Assembly (NCBI RefSeq): GCF_049674955.1
Contig: NZ_CP187232.1
Span: 7,254,001 to 7,318,000, forward strand
Source: Sphaerisporangium viridialbum
Lineage (GTDB): Bacteria; Actinomycetota; Actinomycetes; Streptosporangiales; Streptosporangiaceae
Direction of reading: 5' to 3'
DNA: 64,000 nt
A program made the position numbers and the translations under genes. Position 1 is the stretch's first letter. Each line of letters starts with the position of its first letter. The notes under the pieces were generated by a model. The model was given only the letters and a program-made list of their open reading frames with translations. It had not been told where the DNA came from and did no database searches. This document shows, in pieces, positions 34,526-42,983 of the stretch.

Positions 34526-34694
34526 GTGGCCCTTTCCTGGTTGCGAGAAGTCGAACCGGCCGCAGGCGCCGATGCGCTTCCTTGCGGCCGGTGATCCCAG
34601 TGAAACGCGGGTCTCACGTGCGCGGGAGTGCCTGTCGTGCCCGGTAATGCCAGTGCCTCCCTCACGTCCAGGTGCCCGGCGTACCGTCGTAGGC

Positions 34695-35630
34695 ATGGAC
34701 CCTCAAACCGAGATCCGCGAGTTCCTCAGCTCGCGCCGGGCCCGGATCACCCCGGAACGGGCCGGCCTGCCCGCCTATGGCGGCAACCGCCGCGTCAAGG
34801 GGCTTCGCCGTGAGGAAGTCGCCATGCTCGCCGGCGTCTCCGTGGACTACTACGTGCGCATGGAGCGCGGCACCCTCGCCGGGGCATCCGACAGCGTCCT
34901 GGAATCTCTCGCCCGTGCGTTGCAGCTCGACGAGGCCGAACACGACCACCTGTTCGACCTGGCACGCAAGTCCAACGCGTCGCCGGGGCCGAGGCGTCGG
35001 AGCGCGCCACAGCAGGTGCGGCCGTCCGTTCAGCAGGTCCTCGACGCGATCACCGACGCGCCGGCCTGGGTCCGGAACGATCGGCACGATATGCTGGCGG
35101 CGAACCGGATGGCCCGCGCGCTCTACACGCCCATGCTCGCCGACCCGCGGCGACCGGCGAACAGCGCCCGCTTCATCTACCTCGACCCGGCGTCCAAGGA
35201 GTTCTTCCAGGACTGGGAGAGAGCCGCCGACGACATCGCCGCCATGCTCAGATCAGAAGCCGGAAAACACCCCTACGACAAGGCGCTGACCGAGCTGATC
35301 GGCGAGCTGTCCACTCGCAGCGAGACCTTCCGGCAGCGCTGGGCCGCGCATAACGTCCGCTTCCATCGCACCGGCTTCAAGAAGCTGCACCACCCGGTCG
35401 TCGGCGACCTCGACCTCAACTTCGAGGCCATGGAACTGCCCTCCGACCCCGGCCTGACCATCCTCGTCTACACCGCCGCCCCCGGCACTCCCAGCGCAGA
35501 CGCGCTCAAACTGCTCGCGAGCTGGGCCGCGACCCAAGAAGAGGTTTCGAGGCCGGGCGGGAAGACCAAGGCGCCCACCTCAGGCCCCCACGGCCCTGCC
35601 GCGCACGATGTTGATCATCCCGGAGCCTGA
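34695..35630 (+). CDS. XRE-family regulator with MmyB-like ligand domain
   Basis: 311 residues from the ATG at 34695. The N-terminal HTH (REFLSSRRARITPERAGLP, RVKGLRREEVAMLAGVSVDY, MERGTLAGASDSVLESLARA) is typical of actinobacterial regulators. It is followed by the MmyB-type sensor domain (NDRHDMLAANRMARALYTPM, RFIYLDPASKEFFQDWERAA, HHPVVGDLDLNFEAMELP). Such genes commonly sit head-to-head with the short- or medium-chain oxidoreductase they control, as here (169 bp apart). Confidence 0.88.
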   Translation: MDPQTEIREFLSSRRARITPERAGLPAYGGNRRVKGLRREEVAMLAGVSVDYYVRMERGTLAGASDSVLESLARALQLDEAEHDHLFDLARKSNASPGPRRRSAPQQVRPSVQQVLDAITDAPAWVRNDRHDMLAANRMARALYTPMLADPRRPANSARFIYLDPASKEFFQDWERAADDIAAMLRSEAGKHPYDKALTELIGELSTRSETFRQRWAAHNVRFHRTGFKKLHHPVVGDLDLNFEAMELPSDPGLTILVYTAAPGTPSADALKLLASWAATQEEVSRPGGKTKAPTSGPHGPAAHDVDHPGA

Positions 35631-35776
35631 GCGCCTCCGCCGAAGGCGACAAGAAGCGTCCCGCCTGGTTACGGCGGCCGGTGTCGCACCCGTCTGGTGG
35701 ACGACCGCCCGCGGCTTCCATGCGTCTGCCCGTTAGCCTCGAGCTTTCACGATCTTCATCTGGCCGGCTGAGCGGT

Positions 35777-35926
35777 TCACCCGTCCCACGCCGCGGACGC
35801 CGCGGCGGCACGCACGAAGTGCTCGGCGTATGCGTCGCCGGCGAGGGCATCGCGCCGGTGGGTCTCGATCGCCCGCGCGGTGGCGGCCATGAGGGCGGTC
35901 AGGCCGATGCCGCCTTCGACACCGGT
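35777..35926 (-). pseudogene. SAM-dependent methyltransferase N-terminal remnant
   Basis: About 48 codons: TGVEGGIGLTALMAATARAIE, then THRRDALAGDAYAEHFVRAA. This matches the start of the actinobacterial class I methyltransferase family (EGVGxTALxxAxARAxE and DPYAExFVRAA motifs). The SAM-binding core is missing. Confidence 0.55.
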
Positions 35927-36019
35927 GTGCTGGGCACCTGGTACGCCTTCTCCTCTCCGGCGGGCGGCGCCCACGAGTCCGGATGTCGTGGGTGGCGAAG
36001 TGGGCGCCGTAGACGACGG

Positions 36020-36124
36020 CTATGAAGCGCAGGATGTCGCGACCGGCAGGTGCAGGCCGGCGGTGCAGTCGGTCAGCACGGTGACGTGGAAGCCCTTCTG
36101 GAACGCGGTCCGGGCGGTGGAGTG
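36020..36124 (-). pseudogene. isochorismatase-like cysteine hydrolase remnant
   Basis: About 34 codons: HSTARTAFQKGFHVTVLTDC, then TAGLHLP. This matches the segment after the catalytic cysteine in isochorismatase-family hydrolases (STARxAFxxGFxVTVLxDCTA). Nothing else of the gene remains. It ends at the left edge of repeat copy B of the lipoprotein segment. Confidence 0.5.
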
Positions 36125-36282
36125 CCGGGTTAGTGGATCATCGGCTAAGTGAAGATCCTTGCGTACGCGGCGATAGCCGCGTTCTCCCTCGGACTGGTGG
36201 TGGCCGCCTGCGGCACACAAAGCCCTGAGGGGGACGCCCAATCCCCGACTGCCGACGCACGAAGGCGTGACGCGAGCAAGCA
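36125..36282 (+). repeat. 158-bp duplicated segment, copy B
   Basis: Near-identical to 15836-15993 at an offset of 20,289 bp. Differences seen include C/T after CCGGG, C/G in ATCGSCTAAG, T/A, C/T and G/A. Identity ends abruptly after GCAAGCA on both sides. Confidence 0.85.
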
Positions 36283-36550
36283 CGGCAAGCTTGTACCGGG
36301 TGGTTTGGACAGCCGATCGGCCTGCCGCGTCGAGGTCGTAGGCATCAAGCGGCAGGACCAGATCGTCCCCCGTGGCGACAACGGGGCTGGCCGGTTCTTC
36401 AGGGGGCGAGGGCACACTGGTGCACGCCGAGCTCAGGAGCGTCAGCGATACGGCCGATGCGCGGCTCCATCGGCGCAGCGAGGGGTTGGGCACGGGAGAC
36501 TCCAAGAACTGTGGCCCGCCACCGCCAGGCGGCCGAGCGCCTGGCGGTAG
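36149..36550 (+). pseudogene. truncated copy of the lipoprotein gene
   Basis: The first 44 codons (lipoprotein signal with LVVAACG, then DARRRDASK) duplicate the gene at 15860. After codon 45 the frame passes into unrelated sequence (HGKLVPGGLDSRSACRVEVV...). This could still be made as a short lipoprotein but is best read as a partial duplication. Confidence 0.65.
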
Positions 36551-36652
36551 CGGGGCGTCATGGGTTGTCATCTCAGCACCCGCAGGCCACGGCGAGACGG
36601 GGCGGTCAGCGGGCCGGACCAGGCGCCCGGCCGCCGTCCGCCGCCACCCCGT

Positions 36653-37402
36653 TCAGGCGCGGGGCAGCCGCAGGCCCGACATGCCGCCGTCGACGGCGAG
36701 CGCCATCCCGGTGGTCGCACCGGCCGCGGGGTCGGCGAGGTAGGCGACGGCCGCGGCGACCTCCTCCGCGCTGACCAACCGGCCGGTGGGCTGGCGGGCC
36801 GCGAGGCGCGTCTTCTCCCCCTCCGGGTCGTCGGTCCGCGCGAGCAGCCGTGCCACCCATGGCGTGTCGACCGTGCCGGGGGCAATGCAGTTGACCCTGA
36901 TGCCCTCGGCGACCAGGTCGGCCGCCATCGCCAGGGTCAGCGCGTGCACAGCGCCCTTCGACGCCGAATACAGGGCCCGCTGCACCAGCCCGGCCGTCGC
37001 GGCGATCGACGAGGTGTTCACGATCGCGCCGTGCGCACTGCGGCGCAGGTACGGCAGTGCGGCCTTGGTTGTGCGGGCGACCCCGACGACGTTGATGTCG
37101 AGCACCCGGTGCCACTCCGCGTCGTCGTTCGCCTCAACGGTGCCGACGGCGCTGACGCCCGCGTTGTTGACCAGGATGTCGATGCCGCCGAAGGCGGCGG
37201 CCACCTCGGCCATGGCCTTTTCCAGCGACACGGAGTCGGCGACGTCTGCGACGACGCCGAGCGTGGCGCCGCCCTGCTCACCGGGGTCGAGGTCGAGCAC
37301 GCCCACCTTCGCCCCACCCGCGACGAACGCCTCGACGCATGCCTTGCCGATCCCCGAGCCACCTCCGGTGACCACGGCGACCAATCCGTCAAAATTTCCC
37401 AT
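36653..37402 (-). CDS. SDR dehydrogenase, probable 2-keto-3-deoxy-L-fuconate dehydrogenase
   Basis: 249 residues from the ATG at 37402 (AAAGGAAG upstream). Classical short-chain dehydrogenase: VVTGGGSGIGKACVEAF (cofactor glycines), LVNNAGVSAVG, IVNTSSIAA with the catalytic Ser region, YSASK (Tyr and Lys), NCIAPGTVDTPWV. Acidic DLD at the end of beta2 suggests NAD+. Last gene of the fucose operon, 11 bp after the oxidoreductase. In the non-phosphorylating L-fucose pathway this step gives the 2,4-diketo acid; the specific substrate is inferred from context. Confidence 0.85.
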   Translation of the reverse strand: MGNFDGLVAVVTGGGSGIGKACVEAFVAGGAKVGVLDLDPGEQGGATLGVVADVADSVSLEKAMAEVAAAFGGIDILVNNAGVSAVGTVEANDDAEWHRVLDINVVGVARTTKAALPYLRRSAHGAIVNTSSIAATAGLVQRALYSASKGAVHALTLAMAADLVAEGIRVNCIAPGTVDTPWVARLLARTDDPEGEKTRLAARQPTGRLVSAEEVAAAVAYLADPAAGATTGMALAVDGGMSGLRLPRA

Positions 37403-37413
37403 ATCGCTTCCTT

Positions 37414-39030
37414 TCAAATGAACCCGAGCTCGCGGTGCAGCTCGGCCACCGCGGCCATGAACGCCTCCCGGTCGAGGACCGCACCGGCGTACCTTCCGGT
37501 GGCGACTGGCTCGTTGAAGAACCTGTCGGGGAGGGTGTCCGCCTCGAGACTGATGCGGAGCCGCCGGTTCACCTCCCGCTGCAGCCGCAGCCGCTCCGCG
37601 CCGAGCGACAGCACGTCGGGCCGCTCACCGGTGACCGCCTCAACCAGCGCCTCCACCTGCGCAAGCGTGAGCGGACGGGTGGGCGTCGCGGCGTACGGGC
37701 AGATGCCGAGCGCGTCGAGACCGCTCCACAGCCGCAGGAGCTGCGCGGTGCGGACAACATCGATCTCACCCCGCGGGCGCGGTACGCTCACGCCCAATCC
37801 CGCCATTTCCGGATAGCTGTGGGGCAGGCCCTCGGCCGGGTCGAAGTCGAGATCGTGCTCGATGATGTCGTAGCGCGGCCCGATCGGTGCGACCGCGTAC
37901 CCGAGTCCGAGGTTCGGCTGCACCCGCGGGTCGAAGGGCGGCAACTCCACCCCCTTGCTCGCCATGGCATGGTCCGGGGCGATCCTGGCCGAACCCTCGC
38001 CGAGCGGGTCGCCTCCGGCCCCGATCCGCTCGATCACGGAAGGCACCTCGGCAGCCGGCACGCCCGCGGCCGCGAGGGTGCCGCCTAGCGACACCGGGTC
38101 CAGCCCGAGCTGCATGCACCTCGCGTGCACGGCCCACGGATCGGCGACGCCAAGATTGGGCCCGAGCATGGCGAGCGCCTCCTGATGCAGCGCCGCCCCG
38201 GCGTAGACCTTGATGCAGTCGGTCGGGCAGCCGGGACAGGCGGCGATCCGCTCCAGCGCAGGCGCGGTGCCGACGCCGCCGCGCGAGGTGGTGTCGGCGA
38301 AACCGGCCACCGGCGCATAGCCGGGCTCGGCCGACCAGACCCCGAAACCCGGCTCGCCATGCTGCCAGGCGGTGAGCGGATTGCCGGGCAGCGCCGCCGC
38401 GTAGTCGGCGGCTACCCGGCCCAGCGCGTCGGAATCGGCGACCGGCGGCGTGGATCCACCGACGCAGACGACCGCCTTGACGTTCTTGGTGCCGAGCACC
38501 GCGCCCAGTCCGAGCCTGGGCAGCGGATGGTCCCCGCAGGTGACGATCGAGGCGTACCGCACACCGTGCTCACCGGCCGGCCCGATCACCGCCACCGCGG
38601 CGCCGGCGCCGTACCTGGCGAGCAGGGCGTCGGTGGCCGGGCCGGTCTCCAGTCCCCATAACTCTCCGGCCGGGTCGAGCCTGGCCTGCCCCGCCTCGAC
38701 CACCACGCAGACAGGTCCGGCTGCCCGGCCGTGCAGCACCACGCCGGTGACCCCGGCCGCCCGCAGCCCCGCGGCGTACGGACCTTCCGCCCGCGTCTCC
38801 GCGACACCGCCGGACAGCGGCGAGAGCCCGACGGCGGCGCACCGCGCCAGCCCAGGCCCCGCCACCCCGGCGACACTGCTCGCCACGAGCGCCAGCGGCG
38901 CGTCGGCCGGCTCGACCGGGCCGTCGATGGCGTCGAGAAGCACCCGCAGCGCGGCGACCGGCCCGTCGAAGTCACCGGCCGGACGCATCTGCGCGTGCCC
39001 GGTGGCCAGCTCGACGTGGATCAACGCCAT
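37414..39030 (-). CDS. tungsten-type aldehyde:ferredoxin oxidoreductase family protein
   Basis: 538 residues, slightly short for the AOR family (about 600). It shows the family N-terminal region (GLSPLSGGVAETRAEGPYAA) and GTKNVKAVVCVGG. The [4Fe-4S] ligands are CPGCPTDC (CxxCxxxC, about residue 268), with a distal Cys in LDALGICPYA. The family binds a W- or Mo-bis-pterin and oxidises aldehydes to acids using ferredoxin. It overlaps the L-fuconate dehydratase gene by 10 bp and precedes the SDR gene, so it is translated with the pathway. No ferredoxin or cofactor-assembly gene is nearby. Its substrate in a sugar-acid pathway is not obvious. Confidence 0.85.
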   Translation of the reverse strand: MALIHVELATGHAQMRPAGDFDGPVAALRVLLDAIDGPVEPADAPLALVASSVAGVAGPGLARCAAVGLSPLSGGVAETRAEGPYAAGLRAAGVTGVVLHGRAAGPVCVVVEAGQARLDPAGELWGLETGPATDALLARYGAGAAVAVIGPAGEHGVRYASIVTCGDHPLPRLGLGAVLGTKNVKAVVCVGGSTPPVADSDALGRVAADYAAALPGNPLTAWQHGEPGFGVWSAEPGYAPVAGFADTTSRGGVGTAPALERIAACPGCPTDCIKVYAGAALHQEALAMLGPNLGVADPWAVHARCMQLGLDPVSLGGTLAAAGVPAAEVPSVIERIGAGGDPLGEGSARIAPDHAMASKGVELPPFDPRVQPNLGLGYAVAPIGPRYDIIEHDLDFDPAEGLPHSYPEMAGLGVSVPRPRGEIDVVRTAQLLRLWSGLDALGICPYAATPTRPLTLAQVEALVEAVTGERPDVLSLGAERLRLQREVNRRLRISLEADTLPDRFFNEPVATGRYAGAVLDREAFMAAVAELHRELGFI

Positions 39031-40316
39031 GCCGGGCCGTTCGGGTAGGAGAACACGGCCAGCGTCTCGGGCCGCAGCTCCGCGGAGAAGCCGGGCGCGC
39101 TGGGCGGCATGTACGCCCCGTTGGAGATCACCACCGGATCGACGAAGTGCTCGTGCAGGTGGTCGACGTACTCGATGACCCGGTCCTGCAGCGATCCGGA
39201 GACCGCGGCGTAGTCGAACATCGACAGGTGCTGGACCAGCTCACACAGCCCGACGCCGCCCGCGTGCGGGCAGACCGGCCTGCCGTACCTAGCGGCGAGC
39301 AGCAGGATCGCGATGTTCTCGTTGACCCCGGCGACCCGGCACGCGTCGATCTGCACGAAGTCGACCGCATCGGCCTGCAGGAGCTGCTTGAAGATGATCC
39401 GGTTCTGCATGTGCTCGCCGGTGGCGACCTTGACCGGCCGCCCGCCCGGGCCCGCGGCGGCCAGGGCGCGCCTGATGGCGGCGTGCCCGAGCACGTCGTC
39501 GGGGCTGGTGGGCTCTTCGATCCACCACGGGTCGTACGGCGCGAGCGCGGTCATCCATTCGACCGCGTCGGCGACGTCCCAGCGCTGGTTCGCGTCAACG
39601 GCGATGCGAATCCCCGGTCCGACCGCCTCCCTGGCCAGGGCCATCCTGCGCAGGTCGTCATCGAGGTCGGCGCCGACCTTGAGCTTGATCTGCGTGTATC
39701 CGTCGGCGACGGCCTGCTTGGCGAGCCGTACGAGCTTGGCGTCGTCGTAGCCGAGCCAGCCCGGCGACGTCGTGTACGCCGGGTACCCGTGCCGTTCGAG
39801 CTCGGCGATGCGTTCCTGCTTGCCCGGACTGGCCGCCTTGAGGAGGTCGAGCGCCTCGGCGGGGGTGAGGGCGTCGGTGAGATAGCGCCAGTCGACGAGG
39901 TCGACAAGCTGCTCCGGACTCATGTCGGCGAGCAGCCGCCACACCGGCTTGCCCGCGACCCGCGCGGCCAGGTCCCACGCGGCGTTGACGACAGCCGCCG
40001 TCGCCAAGTGGATCACGCCCTTCTCCGGGCCGAGCCAGCGCAGCTGGGAATCACGGGTGAGGCGCCTGGCGAACTCCCCCAGGTCGTCCACCGGCTGGCC
40101 GACCACGAGCGGGGCAAGGGCGTCGATGGCGGCCCGGCAGACGTCGTTGCCCCGGCCGATCGTGAACGTGAACCCATGCCCGTCCATGCCCGCATCCGTA
40201 CGCAGGATCAGGTAGGCGGCGGAATAGTCCGGGTCGGGGTTCATGGCGTCGGAGCCGTCGAGCTGCCGCGAGGTCGGAAAGCGGATGTCGTGCGTCTCGA
40301 CCGCGGTGATTTTCAT
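39021..40316 (-). CDS. L-fuconate dehydratase (enolase superfamily)
   Basis: 431 residues. The mandelate-racemase-type enolase fold has the KxK base motif QIKLKVG (about 213-219), metal ligands in IAVDANQRW, WIEEPTSPDD and VATGEHMQNR, and the catalytic His region CPHAGGVGL. The N-terminal RFPTSRQLDGSDAMNPDPDY and the TSPDDVLGH / GEHMQNRIIFKQLLQ signatures are typical of L-fuconate dehydratases, which remove water to give 2-keto-3-deoxy-L-fuconate. Start codon overlaps the hydrolase stop (ATGA). Confidence 0.9.
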   Translation of the reverse strand: MKITAVETHDIRFPTSRQLDGSDAMNPDPDYSAAYLILRTDAGMDGHGFTFTIGRGNDVCRAAIDALAPLVVGQPVDDLGEFARRLTRDSQLRWLGPEKGVIHLATAAVVNAAWDLAARVAGKPVWRLLADMSPEQLVDLVDWRYLTDALTPAEALDLLKAASPGKQERIAELERHGYPAYTTSPGWLGYDDAKLVRLAKQAVADGYTQIKLKVGADLDDDLRRMALAREAVGPGIRIAVDANQRWDVADAVEWMTALAPYDPWWIEEPTSPDDVLGHAAIRRALAAAGPGGRPVKVATGEHMQNRIIFKQLLQADAVDFVQIDACRVAGVNENIAILLLAARYGRPVCPHAGGVGLCELVQHLSMFDYAAVSGSLQDRVIEYVDHLHEHFVDPVVISNGAYMPPSAPGFSAELRPETLAVFSYPNGPAWR

Positions 40317-41152
40317 TCCGCCGCCCGCAAGGCCGAGCGCTGCCGGCCGAGACCATCGATCTCGACCTCCATCACGTCGCCCGGCGCGAGGTAGGGGAAC
40401 CGACCGGACAGGGCCACACCCTGCGGCGTGCCCGTGTTGATGACATCGCCGGGTTCGAGCACCGTGTACTGCGACAGGTGCCAGATCAGGTAGGCGACAT
40501 CGAAGATCATGTCAGCCGTGGTGGAGTCCTGCCTGGGCTCGCCGTTCACCCACGATCGCAGGCCGAAGGCGCGCGGGTCGCCCGCCTCGTCGGGAGTCAC
40601 GAGCCACGGGCCGAGCGGGTTGAACGTTTCGCATGACTTGCCCTTAGACCACTGCCCGCCGGAGACGGCGAGCTGGAAATCCCGCTCGGAGACGTCGTTC
40701 GAGACGGCGTACCCCGCCACATAGTCGAGCGCCACCTCCGGCGACTCGATATAGCGGGCGGTCCGACCGATGACGACGGCCAGCTCGACCTCCCAGTCCG
40801 TCTTCTTCGAGCCGCGCGGGACGAGCACGTCGTCGTACGGCCCGACGACCGTGTTCGGCGCCTTGTAGAAGATGATCGGCACTTCGGGCGGCTCGCTGCC
40901 CGACTCGGCCGCGTGGGCGGCGTAGTTCTGGCCGATGCAGAGCACGACACCCGGCCGGGCGATCGGCGCACCGATCCGCTGCCCCGCGACGTCGATTTCC
41001 GGCAACCGGACAGCCTGGTCGGCGCCGACACCGCCGGAGGCGAGAAATGCCCCGTCGATGTCCCTGGTGACGCCGGACAGGTCAAAGTATCGACCGTCGA
41101 CGTGAGCCACGGGGCGCTCGGCCCCCGCCGGGCCCACCCGCATGTACCTCAT
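40313..41152 (-). CDS. FAH-family hydrolase, probable 2,4-diketo-3-deoxy-L-fuconate hydrolase
   Basis: 279 residues from the ATG at 41152, which overlaps the lactonase stop as ATGA; the longer frame to 41446 is read-through shadow. FAH fold: VVLCIGQNYAAHAAES, PIIFYKAPNTVVGP, WEVELAVVIGRTARY with the acidic metal site, GYAVSNDVSERDFQL, GKSCETFNPLGPWLV, DVINTGTPQGVAL. In the pathway it would cleave the diketo acid to pyruvate and lactate. Confidence 0.9.
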   Translation of the reverse strand: MRYMRVGPAGAERPVAHVDGRYFDLSGVTRDIDGAFLASGGVGADQAVRLPEIDVAGQRIGAPIARPGVVLCIGQNYAAHAAESGSEPPEVPIIFYKAPNTVVGPYDDVLVPRGSKKTDWEVELAVVIGRTARYIESPEVALDYVAGYAVSNDVSERDFQLAVSGGQWSKGKSCETFNPLGPWLVTPDEAGDPRAFGLRSWVNGEPRQDSTTADMIFDVAYLIWHLSQYTVLEPGDVINTGTPQGVALSGRFPYLAPGDVMEVEIDGLGRQRSALRAAE

Positions 41153-41982
41153 GAGATCTCCAACTGATAGATGCTGATCGCCGTGGTCGCGAAGATGTCG
41201 TCGGGCGTCCCGCCGAGGATCTCCTCGAACGCCGCGCGAACTTCGGTGTAGGAGGCCGCCACCTCGCAGACCGGCCAGTCCGACCCGAACATGAGCCGGC
41301 CGCCGCCGAACATCTCCACGGCGGTCTCGACAAAGGGACGCAGGTCTTCGACCGTCCAGTGGGACCAGTCGGCCTCGGCCACGAGGCCGGACATCTTCGC
41401 CACGACGTTCGGGCATGCGGCCACCGGGGCGATGAGGGCGCGCCATTCGTCCACACCCCCCGCGCCAGCGGCGACCCTCGGCTTGCCGAGGTGGTCGAGG
41501 ACGAACCGGGAGTCCGGCAGCGCCCGCGCCGCCCTGGCCACCGACGGCAGTTGCGGGCCACGCACGACCACCTCGTTGACGAGTCCGGCCGCGGCGACCG
41601 CGCGCAGACCCGCCCGCACATCGAGCCGGTCGAGGAAGTCGTCGGGATGGCCCTGCACCTGGTCCCGGATGCCGACGAGCAGGTGACCCCCGGTCCCGGC
41701 CCGATGGCCGGCGATGACGTCGGCCAGGGTGGGGTCGGTGAGCGACGCCCAGCCGACGACACCGGCGATCTCCGGGGTCGCCGCCGCGGTCGCCAGGAAC
41801 TCGGTGGTCTCGGCGGCGTCACACCGGCCGGCCTCGACCAGGACCGTCCGGTCGACGCCCGCGGCGCGCAGGTTCTTCCGCAGGTCCTCCACGCCGTAGT
41901 CGCGGCGGATCCGGTCGAGCGCCGGATCGGCCAGCCATGGGTAGTCGGCGGTCCAGAGATGCTGGTGGGAGTCGATGATCAC
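41149..41982 (-). CDS. amidohydrolase, probable L-fuconolactonase
   Basis: 277 residues. TIM-barrel amidohydrolase_2: N-terminal DSHQHLW, GVDRTVLVEAG, FVLDHLGKP, PNVVAKMSGL and RLMFGSDWPVC. These are the marks of L-fucono-1,5-lactonase and L-rhamnono-lactonase-like enzymes, which open the lactone made by the aldose dehydrogenase. Overlaps both neighbours by 4 bp. Confidence 0.88.
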   Translation of the reverse strand: MIIDSHQHLWTADYPWLADPALDRIRRDYGVEDLRKNLRAAGVDRTVLVEAGRCDAAETTEFLATAAATPEIAGVVGWASLTDPTLADVIAGHRAGTGGHLLVGIRDQVQGHPDDFLDRLDVRAGLRAVAAAGLVNEVVVRGPQLPSVARAARALPDSRFVLDHLGKPRVAAGAGGVDEWRALIAPVAACPNVVAKMSGLVAEADWSHWTVEDLRPFVETAVEMFGGGRLMFGSDWPVCEVAASYTEVRAAFEEILGGTPDDIFATTAISIYQLEIS

Positions 41983-42983
41983 GGCGTCGGCACCTCCTCG
42001 GGGAGCAGCCCTTCGCGGCGCAGGTCCTGCCAGAGCCGGTCCGGGATGTGGTGGGAGAACATCGCCACGGCGTCGGCCACCTCAGCAGGCGAGCGGGCGC
42101 CGATGACGACGCTCACGACCGCCGGGTGGCCGAGCGGGAACTGGATCGCGGCGGCCCGCAGCGGCACGTCGTGCCGGGCGCAGATCTCTTGTACGGCGAG
42201 CGCCCGAGCCAGCAGGCCGGCCGGGGCGGGGAGGTAGTCATAGGTGGCGCCGGGCTTGGGGTCGGCGAGCAGGCCGGAGTTGTAGACACCCCCGGCGATG
42301 ACGGAAACCCCCTGCTCGGCGGCCAGCGGTAGCAGTTCGGCGAGGCCGGACTGGTCGAGCAGCGTGTACCGGCCGGCGAGCAGCACGCAGTCGACTTCAC
42401 CGGTACGGACGAAGTCCGCCAGCATCTCGGTCTGGTTCATCCCGACCGAGACCGCCCCGATCCGGCCCTCGGCGCGGAGCCGTACCAGAGCCGGTAGGGC
42501 CCCGGCGAGCGCCTCGGGGTAATGGTCGTCGGGGTCGTGGATGTGCAGCACGTCGGCCCGCTCCAGGCCGAGCCGGTCCAGGCTCTCCGCGTAGGACCGC
42601 AGCACCCCCTCGGAGCTGAAGTCCCGGATTGGCACGACGTCTGTCGGCTCGGCCCAGATGGTATCGTTCCGGTCGCCGGGGTCGGGGGCGGCCTCCCGGC
42701 CACCGGACCCGACAAGCCGGCGACCGACCTTTGTGGAGACGGCGAACTCCGCGCGGGGTTTGCCGGCCAGTACCCGGCCCGCGCGCCGCTCGGAGAGCCC
42801 GCTGCCGTACAGCGGCGCGGTGTCGAAGTATCGGAAGCCGAGTTCCCAGGCCTGCTCGACGGTGGCGTACGCCTGCCCGTCGCCGACCTCCCGGTAGAGC
42901 CCGGCGAGCGGGGCGAGCCCGAGGCCGAGCCGGGTCACCTGCACGTCCGTCCGGCCCAGCCGGACCCGATCAGTGGGATTCAT
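41979..42983 (-). CDS. aldo/keto reductase, probable L-fucose 1-dehydrogenase
   Basis: 334 residues. AKR fold with RLGLGLAPLAGLYREVGD, FRYFDTAPLYGSGLSERRAG (catalytic Asp and Tyr), VSTKVGR (Lys) and ADVLHIHDPDDHYPEAL (His). This variant is the D-threo-aldose/L-fucose 1-dehydrogenase type. It oxidises the sugar to the lactone. Coupled by ATGA to the ABC ATPase gene before it and the lactonase after it. Confidence 0.88.
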   Translation of the reverse strand: MNPTDRVRLGRTDVQVTRLGLGLAPLAGLYREVGDGQAYATVEQAWELGFRYFDTAPLYGSGLSERRAGRVLAGKPRAEFAVSTKVGRRLVGSGGREAAPDPGDRNDTIWAEPTDVVPIRDFSSEGVLRSYAESLDRLGLERADVLHIHDPDDHYPEALAGALPALVRLRAEGRIGAVSVGMNQTEMLADFVRTGEVDCVLLAGRYTLLDQSGLAELLPLAAEQGVSVIAGGVYNSGLLADPKPGATYDYLPAPAGLLARALAVQEICARHDVPLRAAAIQFPLGHPAVVSVVIGARSPAEVADAVAMFSHHIPDRLWQDLRREGLLPEEVPTP

